Assembly (NCBI RefSeq): GCF_001642835.1
Contig: NZ_LXEI01000003.1
Coordinates: 62,001 to 126,000, forward strand
Reading direction: 5' to 3'
Length of the DNA: 64,000 bases
Origin: Pseudotamlana agarivorans
GTDB taxonomy: Bacteria; Bacteroidota; Bacteroidia; Flavobacteriales; Flavobacteriaceae
In this document: positions 9,089 to 18,317 of the stretch, piece by piece
Numbering within the stretch: the stretch's first letter is position 1
Layout of the letters: every line of letters starts with the position of its first letter
Translations under genes and position numbers: made by a program
The notes under the pieces: generated by a model
What the model was told of the DNA's origin: nothing
The model's database searches: none
The model's input: only the letters and a program-made list of their open reading frames with translations

Positions 9089-9949
9089 ATGGCAAATTTA
9101 AAAGAAATACGTAACAGAATATCTTCAGTATCTTCAACCATGCAGATTACCAGTGCCATGAAAATGGTATCGGCTGCAAAGTTAAAGAAGGCTCAGGATG
9201 CTATTACTGGAATGCGTCCTTATTCAGATAAGCTAACTGAACTTTTACAAGGTTTAAGTGCTACTTTAGATGCTGATTCTGAAAGCAAATATTCTGAACA
9301 ACGTGAGTTAAAAAAAGTGCTTATTGTAGCGATTACTTCTAACAGAGGTTTAGCAGGTGCTTTTAATTCAAATATTATTAAAGAGGTTAACCTATTAACT
9401 TCTCAGAAATATGCGAACCAAGAAGTATCTTATGTTGCTGTTGGTAAGAAGGCTAATGACGCTTTCAAAAAAACCAACCGTGTTATAGCTAACGAAAGTG
9501 ATGTTTACGACGATTTAACTTTCGAGAATGTAGCTGTTATAGCGGAGTCTTTAATGGAGAAATTTGTTGAAGGTGAGTTTGATAGAATTGAAATCGTTTA
9601 TAACAAGTTTAAAAATGCCGCGACTCAAATCGTAACAACCGAACAATTTTTGCCAATTGTTCCTGTTGAAGGCGAAGTTGATAATGATACTTTTTACATT
9701 TTTGAACCTTCAAAAGAAGAAATCATTGAGCAATTAATACCAAAATCTTTAAAAACTCAGTTATACGGAGGTATTAGAGATTCATTTGCTAGTGAGCACG
9801 GTGCTCGTATGACGGCTATGCATAAAGCAACCGACAATGCTACCGAGCTAAGAGATCAGCTTAAATTGACTTACAACAAAGCACGTCAGGCCGCTATTAC
9901 TAACGAGATCCTTGAGATTGTTGGTGGTGCTGAAGCCTTAAATAACTAA
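9089..9949 (+). CDS. atpG: F-type ATP synthase subunit gamma
   Basis: A 286-residue central rotor shaft protein. The N-terminal helix has ITSAMKMVSAAKLKKAQ, and the C-terminal helix has ASEHGARMTAMHKATDNA followed by YNKARQAAITNEI, both conserved contact regions with alpha/beta. It is the last gene of this atp operon; a good terminator follows. The genes for beta and epsilon do not follow, as in other Bacteroidota where atpD-atpC form a separate locus. Confidence 0.97.
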   Translation: MANLKEIRNRISSVSSTMQITSAMKMVSAAKLKKAQDAITGMRPYSDKLTELLQGLSATLDADSESKYSEQRELKKVLIVAITSNRGLAGAFNSNIIKEVNLLTSQKYANQEVSYVAVGKKANDAFKKTNRVIANESDVYDDLTFENVAVIAESLMEKFVEGEFDRIEIVYNKFKNAATQIVTTEQFLPIVPVEGEVDNDTFYIFEPSKEEIIEQLIPKSLKTQLYGGIRDSFASEHGARMTAMHKATDNATELRDQLKLTYNKARQAAITNEILEIVGGAEALNN

Positions 9950-9984
9950 ATTCTAGAAACTAACATTAGTTTCAAACATACATT

Positions 9985-10020
9985 AAAAAACCTCACAAAA
10001 TGTGAGGTTTTTTTGTTTTT
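9985..10020. terminator. bidirectional terminator after atpG
   Basis: The stem AACCTCACA / TGTGAGGTT has a 4-nt loop, an A-run on the 5' side and a T-run on the 3' side. It therefore serves both atpG (plus) and the convergent repetitive T9SS client (minus). Confidence 0.9.
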
Positions 10021-10083
10021 AGAGTTGAACGCTTATTCAATAAGTGAAACTTTAAAGCGTTTCAAAATTGTTTTTAATTCTGT

Positions 10084-12660
10084 TTAGCGTTTCAAACTAA
10101 AATGCCCAGTATAGGTGGTGTTGTTTACGATAATAACATACCAGTAATCATCCGAATGCAGTAATTCTCCGTTGTAAGTACCATCCCATGAAAATGAATC
10201 ACTTTTGCTGTGCTTTAAGAGTTTCCCAAAGCGATCAAAAATAGAGACTTCATTAATAAGGATATTGGTGCTACTTTTTAATTCGAAAGTGTCATTATAT
10301 CCATCGTTGTTAGGAGTAAAAAATTTGGGAATTTCAAAGTGTAAATGTTCAAATGAACTAGTGGTATCGCAGGTATCATTTTTAACCACAATATTATAAA
10401 CGCCAGAAGGCATGCTGTAAAAAATGTTTTGGCTTTGAAAACTATGTCCGCCGTCTATGGAGTATAAATAATTACCTGAATTAGACATGTAAATAACAAT
10501 ATCGCTTTTTTGCGACTCCACCTTATCAATTACAGGAGGATCGATTTTAGTTACTGTAAAAGTAGCTTTTCTAGACAAGCATCCGCTTTCAGTTATATCA
10601 ACGCTATATTGGCCTTCTTGATTTACAGTGATACTTTCTGTGGTTTCACCGGTACTCCACAAAAAGCTTGAACCACTTGCGTTGTTGTTTGTTGTTAAAA
10701 TAACAGATTCGTTTGTACATAAATCGGCGTCATAAGTTTCTGTTACGATAGTGCTTTCTATATCCCACGAACAAGTCGTATTGTTGAAAGTAGCCGTTTC
10801 CCAGCATTCTAGGTTAGTAGGTTGTGCAGGTTGCGTTCCAGAAACGTTCCACGCACATGTTGTGCTATTGAAAGTAGCCGTTTCCCAGCACTCTAAATTA
10901 GTAGGTTGCGCAGGTTGCGTTCCAGTAACGTCCCACGAACAAGTAGTAGTATTAAAGGTAGCCGTCTCCCAACATTCTAGATTAGTAGGTTGCGCTGGCT
11001 GTGTTCCAGAAACGTCCCATGCACAAGTCGCGTTATTGAAAGTAGCCGTTTCCCAGCATTCTAAATTCGTAGGTTGCGCAGGTTGGGTTCCAGTAACATC
11101 CCACATACAAGTTGTGTTGTTGAAAGTAGCTATTTCCCAACATTCTAAATTAGTAGGTTGAGCGGGTTGCGTTCCAGTAATGTCCCAAGAACAAGTCGTG
11201 TTATTAAAGGTAGCTGTTTCCCAGCATTCTAAATTCGTAGGTGATGCAGGTTGAGCCCCTGTAATATCCCACATACAAGTCGTGTTATTGAAAGTAGCTG
11301 TTTCCCAACATTCTAGGTTTGTGGGTTGTGCAGGTTGCGTACCAGTAACGTCCCACGCACATGTTGAGTTATTGAAAGTAGCTGTTTCCCAACATTCTAA
11401 ATTAGTAGGTTGCGCAGGTTGCGTTCCAGAAACGTTCCACGCACAGGTTGTGTTGTTGAAAGTAGCCGTTTCCCAGCATTCTAGGTTAGTAGGTTGCGCA
11501 GGTTGCGTTCCAGAAACGTCCCACGCACAAGTTGTGTTATTAAAGGTTGCCGTTTCCCAGCATTCTAAATTAGTAGGTTGTGCAGGTTGCGTACCTGTAA
11601 TCGTCCATGTACATGTTGCTGGGTCAAGTGTGGCCGTTTCCCAACATTCTAATCCTGTAGGCGGTGTTGTGGTTTGTATGTTTATTTGAAAAGTGTCAGA
11701 ATACGAAATACAATTTGAATTGTTTAAATTGTTAGCATGTTCTGCAACTCTGGCGCGGTAATACATAGCGGTAGTTATACCCGATACATTTAAATCTTCA
11801 GAGGTTGAGCCTGAGATATCTGTCCAGTTTGTACCATCACTACTTTCTTCCCATTGATAAAAGTGACTGTTGAAAACAGCATGATCTGGAACCGCTGTAA
11901 TGGTGGTGCTATAAGGTAAATTAGCAGGGCATACATCGACTTGATCACTTGTTCCATCGGTAACAGTAATAGAATCCCCGCAACTTCTAAATACGATATC
12001 ATCGATAGCTAAATCGTTACCATAGCCTCCAATACCGTTGTTTACCATCTTTAAAACCACTTCGGTTTGTCCGGCTTGAGTCTGGAAAACGAGACCATAT
12101 TGTTCCCATTTGCCAGGTTCTCCCAATAAGCTTCCATAAAAGTCGCCAGTATCTCCCGATTTAATTATGATGGTTTCTGTACTATCCCATATTTCAAAAC
12201 TAACGTTACAAGGGTTTGGATAGCTCCCTCCGTGCAAGTCATCACGTGGCGTTAAGTTAAGAACCCATGAGGAAAACTCGTAGGTGGTATTCTCACAAAG
12301 CCCAGTTACCCGTAAATTAAAAAATTCACCCTTTACAAAATCTGCATTTACGAGCAGCATGCGGCCATTGGTGTCCCCCGTTGTATGGTCTTCAGTGTTA
12401 AACCAATTAAATTGTTGATAGTTCATATTAGTAACGGTATATTTCCCATCACCAAACGGAGTAGGTGGGTTACCTAAAAAGGTGTAATTGGTGGTTCCAG
12501 GAGGGGGTAAAGGAATGTGTTGTGTGGCAGATGATGGTGCTGTACCGAAATCTTCAATAAAAATTGGAGCGCCAGAGTTTCCTCCACAGAAGCCTAGTTG
12601 GGCATGTAAACTTAATATACTTATAAAAAAGAATAAAGAAGAACATAATGTTTTTCTCAT
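10084..12660 (-). CDS. repetitive T9SS-secreted protein, type B sorting domain
   Basis: A secreted protein of about 858 residues. The better start is the ATG at 12660 (MRKTL...), which begins a normal signal peptide ending SLHAQ; an in-frame ATG at 12678 is possible. Regions in order: signal peptide, an N-terminal carbohydrate-binding/jelly-roll-like region (to ~225), an Ig-like region (~235-330), eleven near-identical 28-residue repeats (about 334-634) with two Cys and two Trp each (core LECWETATFNNTTC.W), another beta domain, and the C-terminal ~85 residues with FFTPNNDGYND and FDRFGKLL. That last part is the gliding-motility-associated type B sorting domain recognised by the type IX system. 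Probably a cell-surface adhesin or surface-layer protein. It is monocistronic, convergent with atpG. Confidence 0.88.
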   Translation of the reverse strand: MRKTLCSSLFFFISILSLHAQLGFCGGNSGAPIFIEDFGTAPSSATQHIPLPPPGTTNYTFLGNPPTPFGDGKYTVTNMNYQQFNWFNTEDHTTGDTNGRMLLVNADFVKGEFFNLRVTGLCENTTYEFSSWVLNLTPRDDLHGGSYPNPCNVSFEIWDSTETIIIKSGDTGDFYGSLLGEPGKWEQYGLVFQTQAGQTEVVLKMVNNGIGGYGNDLAIDDIVFRSCGDSITVTDGTSDQVDVCPANLPYSTTITAVPDHAVFNSHFYQWEESSDGTNWTDISGSTSEDLNVSGITTAMYYRARVAEHANNLNNSNCISYSDTFQINIQTTTPPTGLECWETATLDPATCTWTITGTQPAQPTNLECWETATFNNTTCAWDVSGTQPAQPTNLECWETATFNNTTCAWNVSGTQPAQPTNLECWETATFNNSTCAWDVTGTQPAQPTNLECWETATFNNTTCMWDITGAQPASPTNLECWETATFNNTTCSWDITGTQPAQPTNLECWEIATFNNTTCMWDVTGTQPAQPTNLECWETATFNNATCAWDVSGTQPAQPTNLECWETATFNTTTCSWDVTGTQPAQPTNLECWETATFNSTTCAWNVSGTQPAQPTNLECWETATFNNTTCSWDIESTIVTETYDADLCTNESVILTTNNNASGSSFLWSTGETTESITVNQEGQYSVDITESGCLSRKATFTVTKIDPPVIDKVESQKSDIVIYMSNSGNYLYSIDGGHSFQSQNIFYSMPSGVYNIVVKNDTCDTTSSFEHLHFEIPKFFTPNNDGYNDTFELKSSTNILINEVSIFDRFGKLLKHSKSDSFSWDGTYNGELLHSDDYWYVIIVNNTTYTGHFSLKR
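10759..11661. repeat. 84-bp tandem repeat array (11 units)
   Basis: Eleven in-frame copies of an 84-bp unit (28 codons) inside the T9SS client gene. The first and last units are the most divergent. Silent differences between units are scattered, so the array is not a fresh duplication. Long open frames on the plus strand across this array are by-products of the period being a multiple of three. Confidence 0.95.
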
Positions 12661-13045
12661 TTTTAGAATTTGGGGCATGTCTAAATGTTTTAAAAAACGA
12701 TATTAATTAAAAGCCTTAAAGGCAGCTGACTAAAATCTAACCTATACAGGTTTTATATTACCTTATCGATAAAATTTTGGTGAAAATTTTAAGACTTAAT
12801 TAAGTAATCTGTCAAATTAATGGATAATTGTAGATTTAAAGAGGTTTTTCAACTAGACAAAAACTAACATTTGGAAGAAAATTCGTTAATATGGTTTAAA
12901 AAGCGCTTTTTTAATGAATGTATTTAAATGACGTATGCAGGATGAAAAACCATTTACCATCATGACTTTTTCCGCTTACATAATTCCTCAGAATTGATGA
13001 TTTTGATTTAATTTGTGTACTTTTAGCCATCTAAATATAATCTGT
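12661..13045. other. intergenic region between divergent genes
   Basis: About 385 A+T-rich bases between the divergent T9SS client and flippase genes. I find no gene. There is a perfect loopless palindrome at 12898-12911 (centre AGCGCT). Imperfect TAnnTTTG-like boxes exist on both strands (for example 13018-13025), but none has a well-spaced partner. Confidence 0.5.
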
Positions 13046-14518
13046 TTGGGAGGACTCAAAAATTTATTCAAACAAACATTCATTTATGGTTTAGCTACGG
13101 TTTTACCTCGAATGCTCAGCTTTTTATTAGTGCCTTTATACACCACTAAGGGGGTGCTATCTTCTGTTGCCGAGTATGGTGAAGTATCGGTTATATTTTC
13201 ATATTTCGTACTTTTTAATGTGGTTTTGGCTTATGGGATGGAAACCGCTTTCTTTAGGTTTTTTAATAAAGACCTCGATAAGTCTATCGTTACTAGTACC
13301 GTTTCCATATCACTCATACTTTCTTCATTCGGATTTTTCGCTATAGCGTTTCTATTCAAAGGTTATATTGCCGAATTTATAGAGATCAAGGAGCGCTATG
13401 TATCCTATGTGTTTTGGATTTTACTTTTAGATGCCCTAGTGATTATTCCATTCGCTTGGCTTAGAGCAAACGAGCAGCCTACCCGCTATGCTATAATTAA
13501 GATTTTTAATGTGATTGTGAATATTGGATTGAATATATTCTTCTTATTAGCTTTAAAAAACTTGGCTGCTAAAGGTGTTATATTTAAAAGTTTATACATC
13601 CCTAATTTTGGCGTGAGCTATATTCTAATTGCTAACGTTATAGCAAGCGGCATCACCCTTTTAATTATGTTGCCTTTTTATGCACGTTTAAAATATAAAT
13701 TCGATCTCACCTTATGGAAAAGTATGATGAAATATGCCGTCCCTGTATTAATTGCTGGTGTTGCTTTTTCAATTAATGAAACTTTCGATCGTATTTTATT
13801 AAATCATCTTTTACCAGCCGATATCGCTAAAACTCAAATTGGTCTGTATTCAGCTTGTTATAAATTAGCCTTGTTTATGACTTTATTTGCTACGGCATAT
13901 AGGTTGGGTATTGAGCCTTTTTTCTTTAGTCATGCTAAAGCCAAAAATCCGCAAAAAAATTATGCGCTCATTTTAGAGTTTTTTGTCATTTTTGGTTCTA
14001 TCATTCTTTTAGGAGCTATTGTTTTTGTGGACCTTTTAAAAGTAATTATCGTTCGTGGTCAAGGTTATTGGGAAGCCATGTGGATTGTACCTCTAGTACT
14101 AATAGCAAACTTTTGTTTAGGAATATATCATAACCTTTCGGTGTGGTACAAAATTACAGACCGTACCCGTTTTGGAGCTTATATTTCTATTTTCGGGGCG
14201 TTGGTGACCTTAATTTTAAATTTTTGGCTCATTCCTATTATTGGTTATCGCGGCTCGGCAATCGCCACATTAGCAGCCTATGCTTCTATGATGTTTTTAT
14301 CGTTTTACTTCGGAAGAAAATACTATCCTATACCGTATAATCTTAAAAAAATAGGGGTATATATGGGCAGCTCCATCATCTTGTCGTTATTATCGTTCTA
14401 TGAATTTAGAGGTAATTATGTGATCGGAGTTTCAATGTTAATTGTATTTTTGGGTGTCGTATATTATTCAGAACAAAAAGTAATCAAGCAACTTTTAATA
14501 AGAAAGCATGAAGATTAA
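13046..14518 (+). CDS. oligosaccharide flippase (MOP/PST superfamily)
   Basis: A polytopic membrane protein of about 490 residues with 12-14 hydrophobic segments. The start [21 protein letters not shown] is typical of Wzx-type lipid-linked oligosaccharide flippases. The frame opens at 13013 (TTG), but the family alignment fits a TTG at 13046 better; no ATG is available near it. It would move lipid-linked saccharides across the inner membrane. It overlaps the dut gene by 11 bp and begins a long plus-strand envelope cluster. Confidence 0.88.
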   Translation: MGGLKNLFKQTFIYGLATVLPRMLSFLLVPLYTTKGVLSSVAEYGEVSVIFSYFVLFNVVLAYGMETAFFRFFNKDLDKSIVTSTVSISLILSSFGFFAIAFLFKGYIAEFIEIKERYVSYVFWILLLDALVIIPFAWLRANEQPTRYAIIKIFNVIVNIGLNIFFLLALKNLAAKGVIFKSLYIPNFGVSYILIANVIASGITLLIMLPFYARLKYKFDLTLWKSMMKYAVPVLIAGVAFSINETFDRILLNHLLPADIAKTQIGLYSACYKLALFMTLFATAYRLGIEPFFFSHAKAKNPQKNYALILEFFVIFGSIILLGAIVFVDLLKVIIVRGQGYWEAMWIVPLVLIANFCLGIYHNLSVWYKITDRTRFGAYISIFGALVTLILNFWLIPIIGYRGSAIATLAAYASMMFLSFYFGRKYYPIPYNLKKIGVYMGSSIILSLLSFYEFRGNYVIGVSMLIVFLGVVYYSEQKVIKQLLIRKHED

Positions 14519-14942
14519 AATTATAAACAAATCCAATCATGAGATGCCAAACTACGAAACCTTGGCTTCCGCAGGGATGGATTTACGAGCAAATTTATCA
14601 GAATCAAGAGTTTTAAAACCTCTAGAGCGTAGTATTGTAGGGACCGGTTTATTTATTGAATTACCAGTGGGCTATGAAGCACAAGTGCGCCCAAGAAGTG
14701 GTTTAGCCGCTAAAAAAGGGGTTACCGTTTTAAATGCGCCAGGAACCATTGATGCCGATTACCGTGGTGAAATAGGGGTGATTTTAGTTAATCTTTCTCA
14801 TGAAAATTTTACCATTCAAAATGGCGAGCGTATCGCACAATTAGTTATCGCGAAACACGAGCGCGCCGAATGGGAGGTTGTAGAAAGCCTTACCGAAACC
14901 GATCGTGGCGAAGGTGGCTTCGGAAGTACCGGGGTGAAGTGA
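14508..14942 (+). CDS. dut: dUTP diphosphatase
   Basis: A 144-residue trimeric dUTPase that converts dUTP to dUMP and diphosphate. All five motifs are present: AGMDLRA (1), RPRSGLA (2), [10 protein letters not shown] (3, with the catalytic Asp), GERIAQLV (4) and the C-terminal [10 protein letters not shown] arm (5). Full length. It overlaps the flippase gene by 11 bp. Confidence 0.98.
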   Translation: MKIKIINKSNHEMPNYETLASAGMDLRANLSESRVLKPLERSIVGTGLFIELPVGYEAQVRPRSGLAAKKGVTVLNAPGTIDADYRGEIGVILVNLSHENFTIQNGERIAQLVIAKHERAEWEVVESLTETDRGEGGFGSTGVK

Positions 14943-14947
14943 TAATA

Positions 14948-15048
14948 GCCCCTTTAATTCCCCAAAGGGGAAAACTCAGAAGGGGATAAAAAAAATAAAA
15001 ATAATTTAAACATAATAGTTTCTCCCCTTTGGGGAGATTAAGAGGGGC
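14948..15048. repeat. long inverted repeat with CCCCAAAGGGG cores
   Basis: The left arm starts at 14948 (GCCCCTTTAATTCCCC, then AAAGGGGA) and the right arm ends at 15048 (TCTCCCC, TTTGGGGAGA, AGAGGGGC). The arms are imperfect complements, each with its own CCCC-AAA-GGGG hairpin. The element fills the 109-bp gap between dut and the next gene and ends 3 bp before its ATG. Confidence 0.8.
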
Positions 15049-15051
15049 AGT

Positions 15052-16071
15052 ATGAAAATAATAGTACCAATGGCGGGACGCGGATCTCGTTTAAGACCAC
15101 ACAGTTTAACCGTACCAAAACCATTAATTCCAGTTGCAGGACAACCTATTGTTCATCGGTTGGTAAAGGACATCGCTAAAGTTTTAAAACAACCCATAGA
15201 TGAAATTGCCTTTGTTTTAGGTGATCCAGCTTGGTTTGGTGACGATGTGGTGTCTAGTTTAGAAGATTTAGCTAAAAGTCTAGGAGCTAAAGCATCCATT
15301 TATCGTCAGGACAAACCATTAGGAACAGGCCACGCTATTATGTGTGCTAAACCATCGCTTTCAGGGCCTGCCGTTATTGCTTATGCCGATACGTTGATTC
15401 GTGCACAATTTGATTTAGATCCTAGTGCTGATAGTGTGATTTGGACCAAGCAAGTGGATAATCCAGAAGCTTATGGTGTCGTGAAATTAAATGACAATCA
15501 GGAAATTGTTGAATTGGTTGAAAAACCAGAAACCTTTGTTAGCGATCAAGCGGTTATAGGAATTTATTATTTTAAGGATGTAGCTGTTTTAAAAGATAAA
15601 TTACAAGAAATCCTAGATGAGAACGTTATGAACGGAGGCGAATACCAAATTAATGATGGTATTAAACGTATGATGGCCGATGGGAAAATATTTAAAACAG
15701 GAACCGTTGATGAGTGGATGGACTGCGGAAACAAAGCCATTACCGTTGAAACGAATCAGCGTATGTTAGGATTTTTAAAAGCTGATGGTGACGAACAGTT
15801 AGTAGCTACTTCAGCCAAATTAGAAAATGCTAATATTATTGAACCTTGTTTTATCGGTAATAATGTCGTTATCAAAGATGCTACTGTTGGTCCGTTTGTG
15901 TCTATTGGAAACGATAGTGTTATTGAAAACGCAACCATTAAAAACAGCTTAATACAAAGTCATACAAGTATTAAAAATGCGAATTTGGATAATGCTATGA
16001 TTGGTAATCATGTAAAATATAACGGGGAATTTACTAGCATTAGTATTGGTGATTATTCTGTTTTAGAATAA
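15052..16071 (+). CDS. sugar-phosphate nucleotidyltransferase
   Basis: A 339-residue enzyme. The N-terminal nucleotidyltransferase fold starts with the signature PMAGRGSRLRPHSLTVPKPL, has a GTGHAI nucleotide-binding loop near residue 97 and an acidic AYADT metal-binding motif. After about residue 245 it has left-handed beta-helix (hexapeptide) repeats, such as NVVIKDATVGPFVSIG. It resembles glucose-1-phosphate thymidylyl/uridylyl-transferases, which activate a sugar-1-phosphate with an NTP. The exact sugar cannot be told. It lies in a cell-envelope cluster with a flippase, which fits surface glycan synthesis. Confidence 0.9.
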   Translation: MKIIVPMAGRGSRLRPHSLTVPKPLIPVAGQPIVHRLVKDIAKVLKQPIDEIAFVLGDPAWFGDDVVSSLEDLAKSLGAKASIYRQDKPLGTGHAIMCAKPSLSGPAVIAYADTLIRAQFDLDPSADSVIWTKQVDNPEAYGVVKLNDNQEIVELVEKPETFVSDQAVIGIYYFKDVAVLKDKLQEILDENVMNGGEYQINDGIKRMMADGKIFKTGTVDEWMDCGNKAITVETNQRMLGFLKADGDEQLVATSAKLENANIIEPCFIGNNVVIKDATVGPFVSIGNDSVIENATIKNSLIQSHTSIKNANLDNAMIGNHVKYNGEFTSISIGDYSVLE

Positions 16072-16086
16072 TAGATTCAGACCACT

Positions 16087-16168
16087 GCGTTAGGGATTGC
16101 AGCGGCATCCTTTTTGCCATTAAAGCAAAAAGATATAGCGGAAAGCCCGACCCTTGGGTAACGCCCAA
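16087..16168. repeat. structured intergenic element (nested inverted repeats)
   Basis: The outer arms GCGTTA (16087-16092) and TAACGC (16159-16164) enclose a hairpin CTTTTTG (16110-16116) / CAAAAAG (16126-16132). The conserved-looking single strands AGGGATTGCAGCGGCATCC and TATAGCGGAAAGCCCGACC lie between them. The pattern resembles a dispersed element I know from many flavobacterial intergenic regions; it may be a structured RNA or a palindromic repeat. Confidence 0.65.
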
Positions 16169-16188
16169 ATAAAATAGTATATTAAAAA

Positions 16189-17550
16189 ATGAAAAATAAA
16201 ATCTACATCCTTTGTTTGCTTTTCGGAATGCTATGGTTTCCGCAGGTAAACTATGCCCAAGTAGATTTTAATAAAAAACCAGATGACGATTTAGGTAATA
16301 GGGAAGATGAATTTCAAGAATTCTTTTTTGAAGGCCTAAAGCAAAAGGGCATAGAAAACTACGATAAAGCTGCTGAAGCCTTTGAAAAATGTATTAAAAT
16401 TGATAAGTCGGTTCCTGTGATTTACTTTGAATTGGGTAAATGCTATAATCATCTTAAAAATTTTGGTGCTGCCGAAGATGCTTTAAAAAAGGCGGTAGAT
16501 AAAGATCCTGATAATGAATGGTATTTAGATGAATTGTATGGCTATTATGCTGCCCAAAACGAACATGATAAAGCCATTAAAACCGTTAAACAGCTGGTTA
16601 AATACCATCCCGATTATAAGGAAGATTTAGCCGCCCTTTATGCGCGAACTGAAAAATATGATGATGCTTTAGAAATATTAGATGAATTGGATGCCGAATT
16701 TGGCATTTCGATGAGTCGGGATATCATGCGAAACCGTATTTATGAAGCTTCCGGCAGAAAAAAGGATCAGATAGAAAATTTAGAAGCCCGCGTTGAAAAT
16801 AACCCTGAAAAAGAATCTAATTATTTGGCTTTAATTTTCCGATACAGTGAAAGTAACGAAAAAGAAAAGGCGTTTGAAACGGCTAAGGAATTGTTGAAAA
16901 TAAATCCGAATTCGCAACTAGTGCATTTGGCTTTATATAAATTTTATCTGGATGATAATGACACAGATAAGGCGGTAGAGTCGATGAAAATTGTGGTTCA
17001 GAGCAATGAAATTAAGCCTGATGCCAAAATGAAGGTGCTTACCGATTTTATGGCCTTTGTGCAAAATAATCCGGAATATGAACCCGATTTAATTGAAGCA
17101 ACTGCCCTGGTTAGCGATTCCAACAGTAGTAAAACGGTTATGGAATTGGGACAGTATTATTTGTCTAAAAATGAAAATGAAAAGGCCTTAACGTATTTTG
17201 AAACTGCACTGCGTTTAGAACCTAATAATTTCAATACCCTACGTCATGTGATGCTTTTATATATCGATTTAAAAAAGTATGATTTGGCTAAGGAAAAAAG
17301 TGAGGAGTCTTTACAAAAATACCCCGCACAACCCTTATTTTATTTGATAAATGGCGTGTCTTTAAATGCTTTAAATCAACCTAAAAAAGCCTTGTCTTCA
17401 TTAGAAATGGGGCTGGATTTTATTATAGAAGATTCTCAAATGGAAATCGATTTTTATTCAGAAATGAGTAAAGCCTACACCATGTTAAACAATACAGCCA
17501 AAGCGAAAATATATAGTGATAAAGCCAAACAAATTCAATCCTCAAATTAA
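16189..17550 (+). CDS. periplasmic TPR protein
   Basis: A 453-residue protein with a Sec signal (residues 1-24, ending NYAQ) and about ten TPR-like helical repeats (for example YDKAAEAFEKCIKID and NEKALTYFETALRLEP). TPRs are protein-protein scaffolds. Its stop codon overlaps the start of the DUF4292 lipoprotein gene by one base, followed immediately by an EnvC-like gene, so the three are one translation-coupled unit. It likely acts with them in peptidoglycan or outer-membrane assembly; this is inferred from context. Confidence 0.88.
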   Translation: MKNKIYILCLLFGMLWFPQVNYAQVDFNKKPDDDLGNREDEFQEFFFEGLKQKGIENYDKAAEAFEKCIKIDKSVPVIYFELGKCYNHLKNFGAAEDALKKAVDKDPDNEWYLDELYGYYAAQNEHDKAIKTVKQLVKYHPDYKEDLAALYARTEKYDDALEILDELDAEFGISMSRDIMRNRIYEASGRKKDQIENLEARVENNPEKESNYLALIFRYSESNEKEKAFETAKELLKINPNSQLVHLALYKFYLDDNDTDKAVESMKIVVQSNEIKPDAKMKVLTDFMAFVQNNPEYEPDLIEATALVSDSNSSKTVMELGQYYLSKNENEKALTYFETALRLEPNNFNTLRHVMLLYIDLKKYDLAKEKSEESLQKYPAQPLFYLINGVSLNALNQPKKALSSLEMGLDFIIEDSQMEIDFYSEMSKAYTMLNNTAKAKIYSDKAKQIQSSN

Positions 17551-18317
17551 TGCGTAAATCTGTATATATCAGTTTAAGTTTCATGCTTTTATTACTGTTT
17601 AATTGCAAGTCGGTAAAATCTATAAAACCGGGAGAAGAAAACTTAAAACTATCCACGAAGCAATTAATAAAAGTAAATAACGATCAGGAGGCTCAGTTTA
17701 AAACCTTGCAGTCCAAACTTCGAATTGGCTTTACCCAACAAGGAAAATCACAAACCTATACGGTGACATTACGCGCTAAAAAAGATGAAGTGATTTGGAT
17801 AAATGCGCCTTTTTCGGTGATTAGAGCTATGATTACCCCCGACAGGCTCAGTTTTTACAATAAATTAGATAACACGTATTTTGATGGTGATTATCAATAT
17901 ATCAGTAAGTTGTTGGGTACTGACTTTGATTTCCAGAAGGTTCAAAACCTGTTGTTTGGAGAAACGATTTTTGATTTAACCTCGAATGATTATACGGCTT
18001 CGGTTGCCGATGGTGCTTACGTGGTTCAACCTAAACAGCAGCAAGCTTTGTTTGAGATTTTCTTTTTATTAAGTCCGAAAACCTTCAAAGTGACCTCACA
18101 ACAAATTTCACAACCATCAGAATTTCGTCATTTGCAGGTCGATTACGAAGCCTATCAGTTGGTTGAAAATCAAAATTTTCCGCAGCGCATTAAAGTAATG
18201 GCTGTTGAGGCTAATGAAGAAACCATTATCGACTTAGAATTTAAAAATGTGACTTTAAATGAAGATTTTAGATTTCCGTTTAAAATACCTTCAGGATTTA
18301 AAAAAATTGAGCTATAA
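17550..18317 (+). CDS. DUF4292 lipoprotein
   Basis: A 255-residue lipoprotein. The signal is MRKSVYISLSFMLLLLFNC, with Cys19 lipidated. The rest is a beta-rich domain (SKLRIGF, YTVTLRAKKDEVIWINAP) that matches the Bacteroidota DUF4292 family. The fold recalls LolA/LolB-type half-barrels that carry lipoproteins, but that relation is my inference. It is coupled to the TPR gene (1-bp overlap), and the next gene starts directly after its stop codon. Confidence 0.82.
   Translation: MRKSVYISLSFMLLLLFNCKSVKSIKPGEENLKLSTKQLIKVNNDQEAQFKTLQSKLRIGFTQQGKSQTYTVTLRAKKDEVIWINAPFSVIRAMITPDRLSFYNKLDNTYFDGDYQYISKLLGTDFDFQKVQNLLFGETIFDLTSNDYTASVADGAYVVQPKQQQALFEIFFLLSPKTFKVTSQQISQPSEFRHLQVDYEAYQLVENQNFPQRIKVMAVEANEETIIDLEFKNVTLNEDFRFPFKIPSGFKKIEL

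Noticed and set aside
10751-11689. Two long plus-strand open frames (136 and 135 codons) opposite the T9SS client gene
   Set aside because: They lie wholly in the 84-bp tandem repeat array; the repeat period is a multiple of three, which opens frames on both strands. The minus-strand protein has a signal peptide and sorting domain, these have none.
13014-13045. The 11 extra N-terminal codons of the flippase frame
   Set aside because: The upstream residues ([11 protein letters not shown]) do not resemble the family start, and the region overlaps a promoter-like sequence; the TTG at 13046 fits better.
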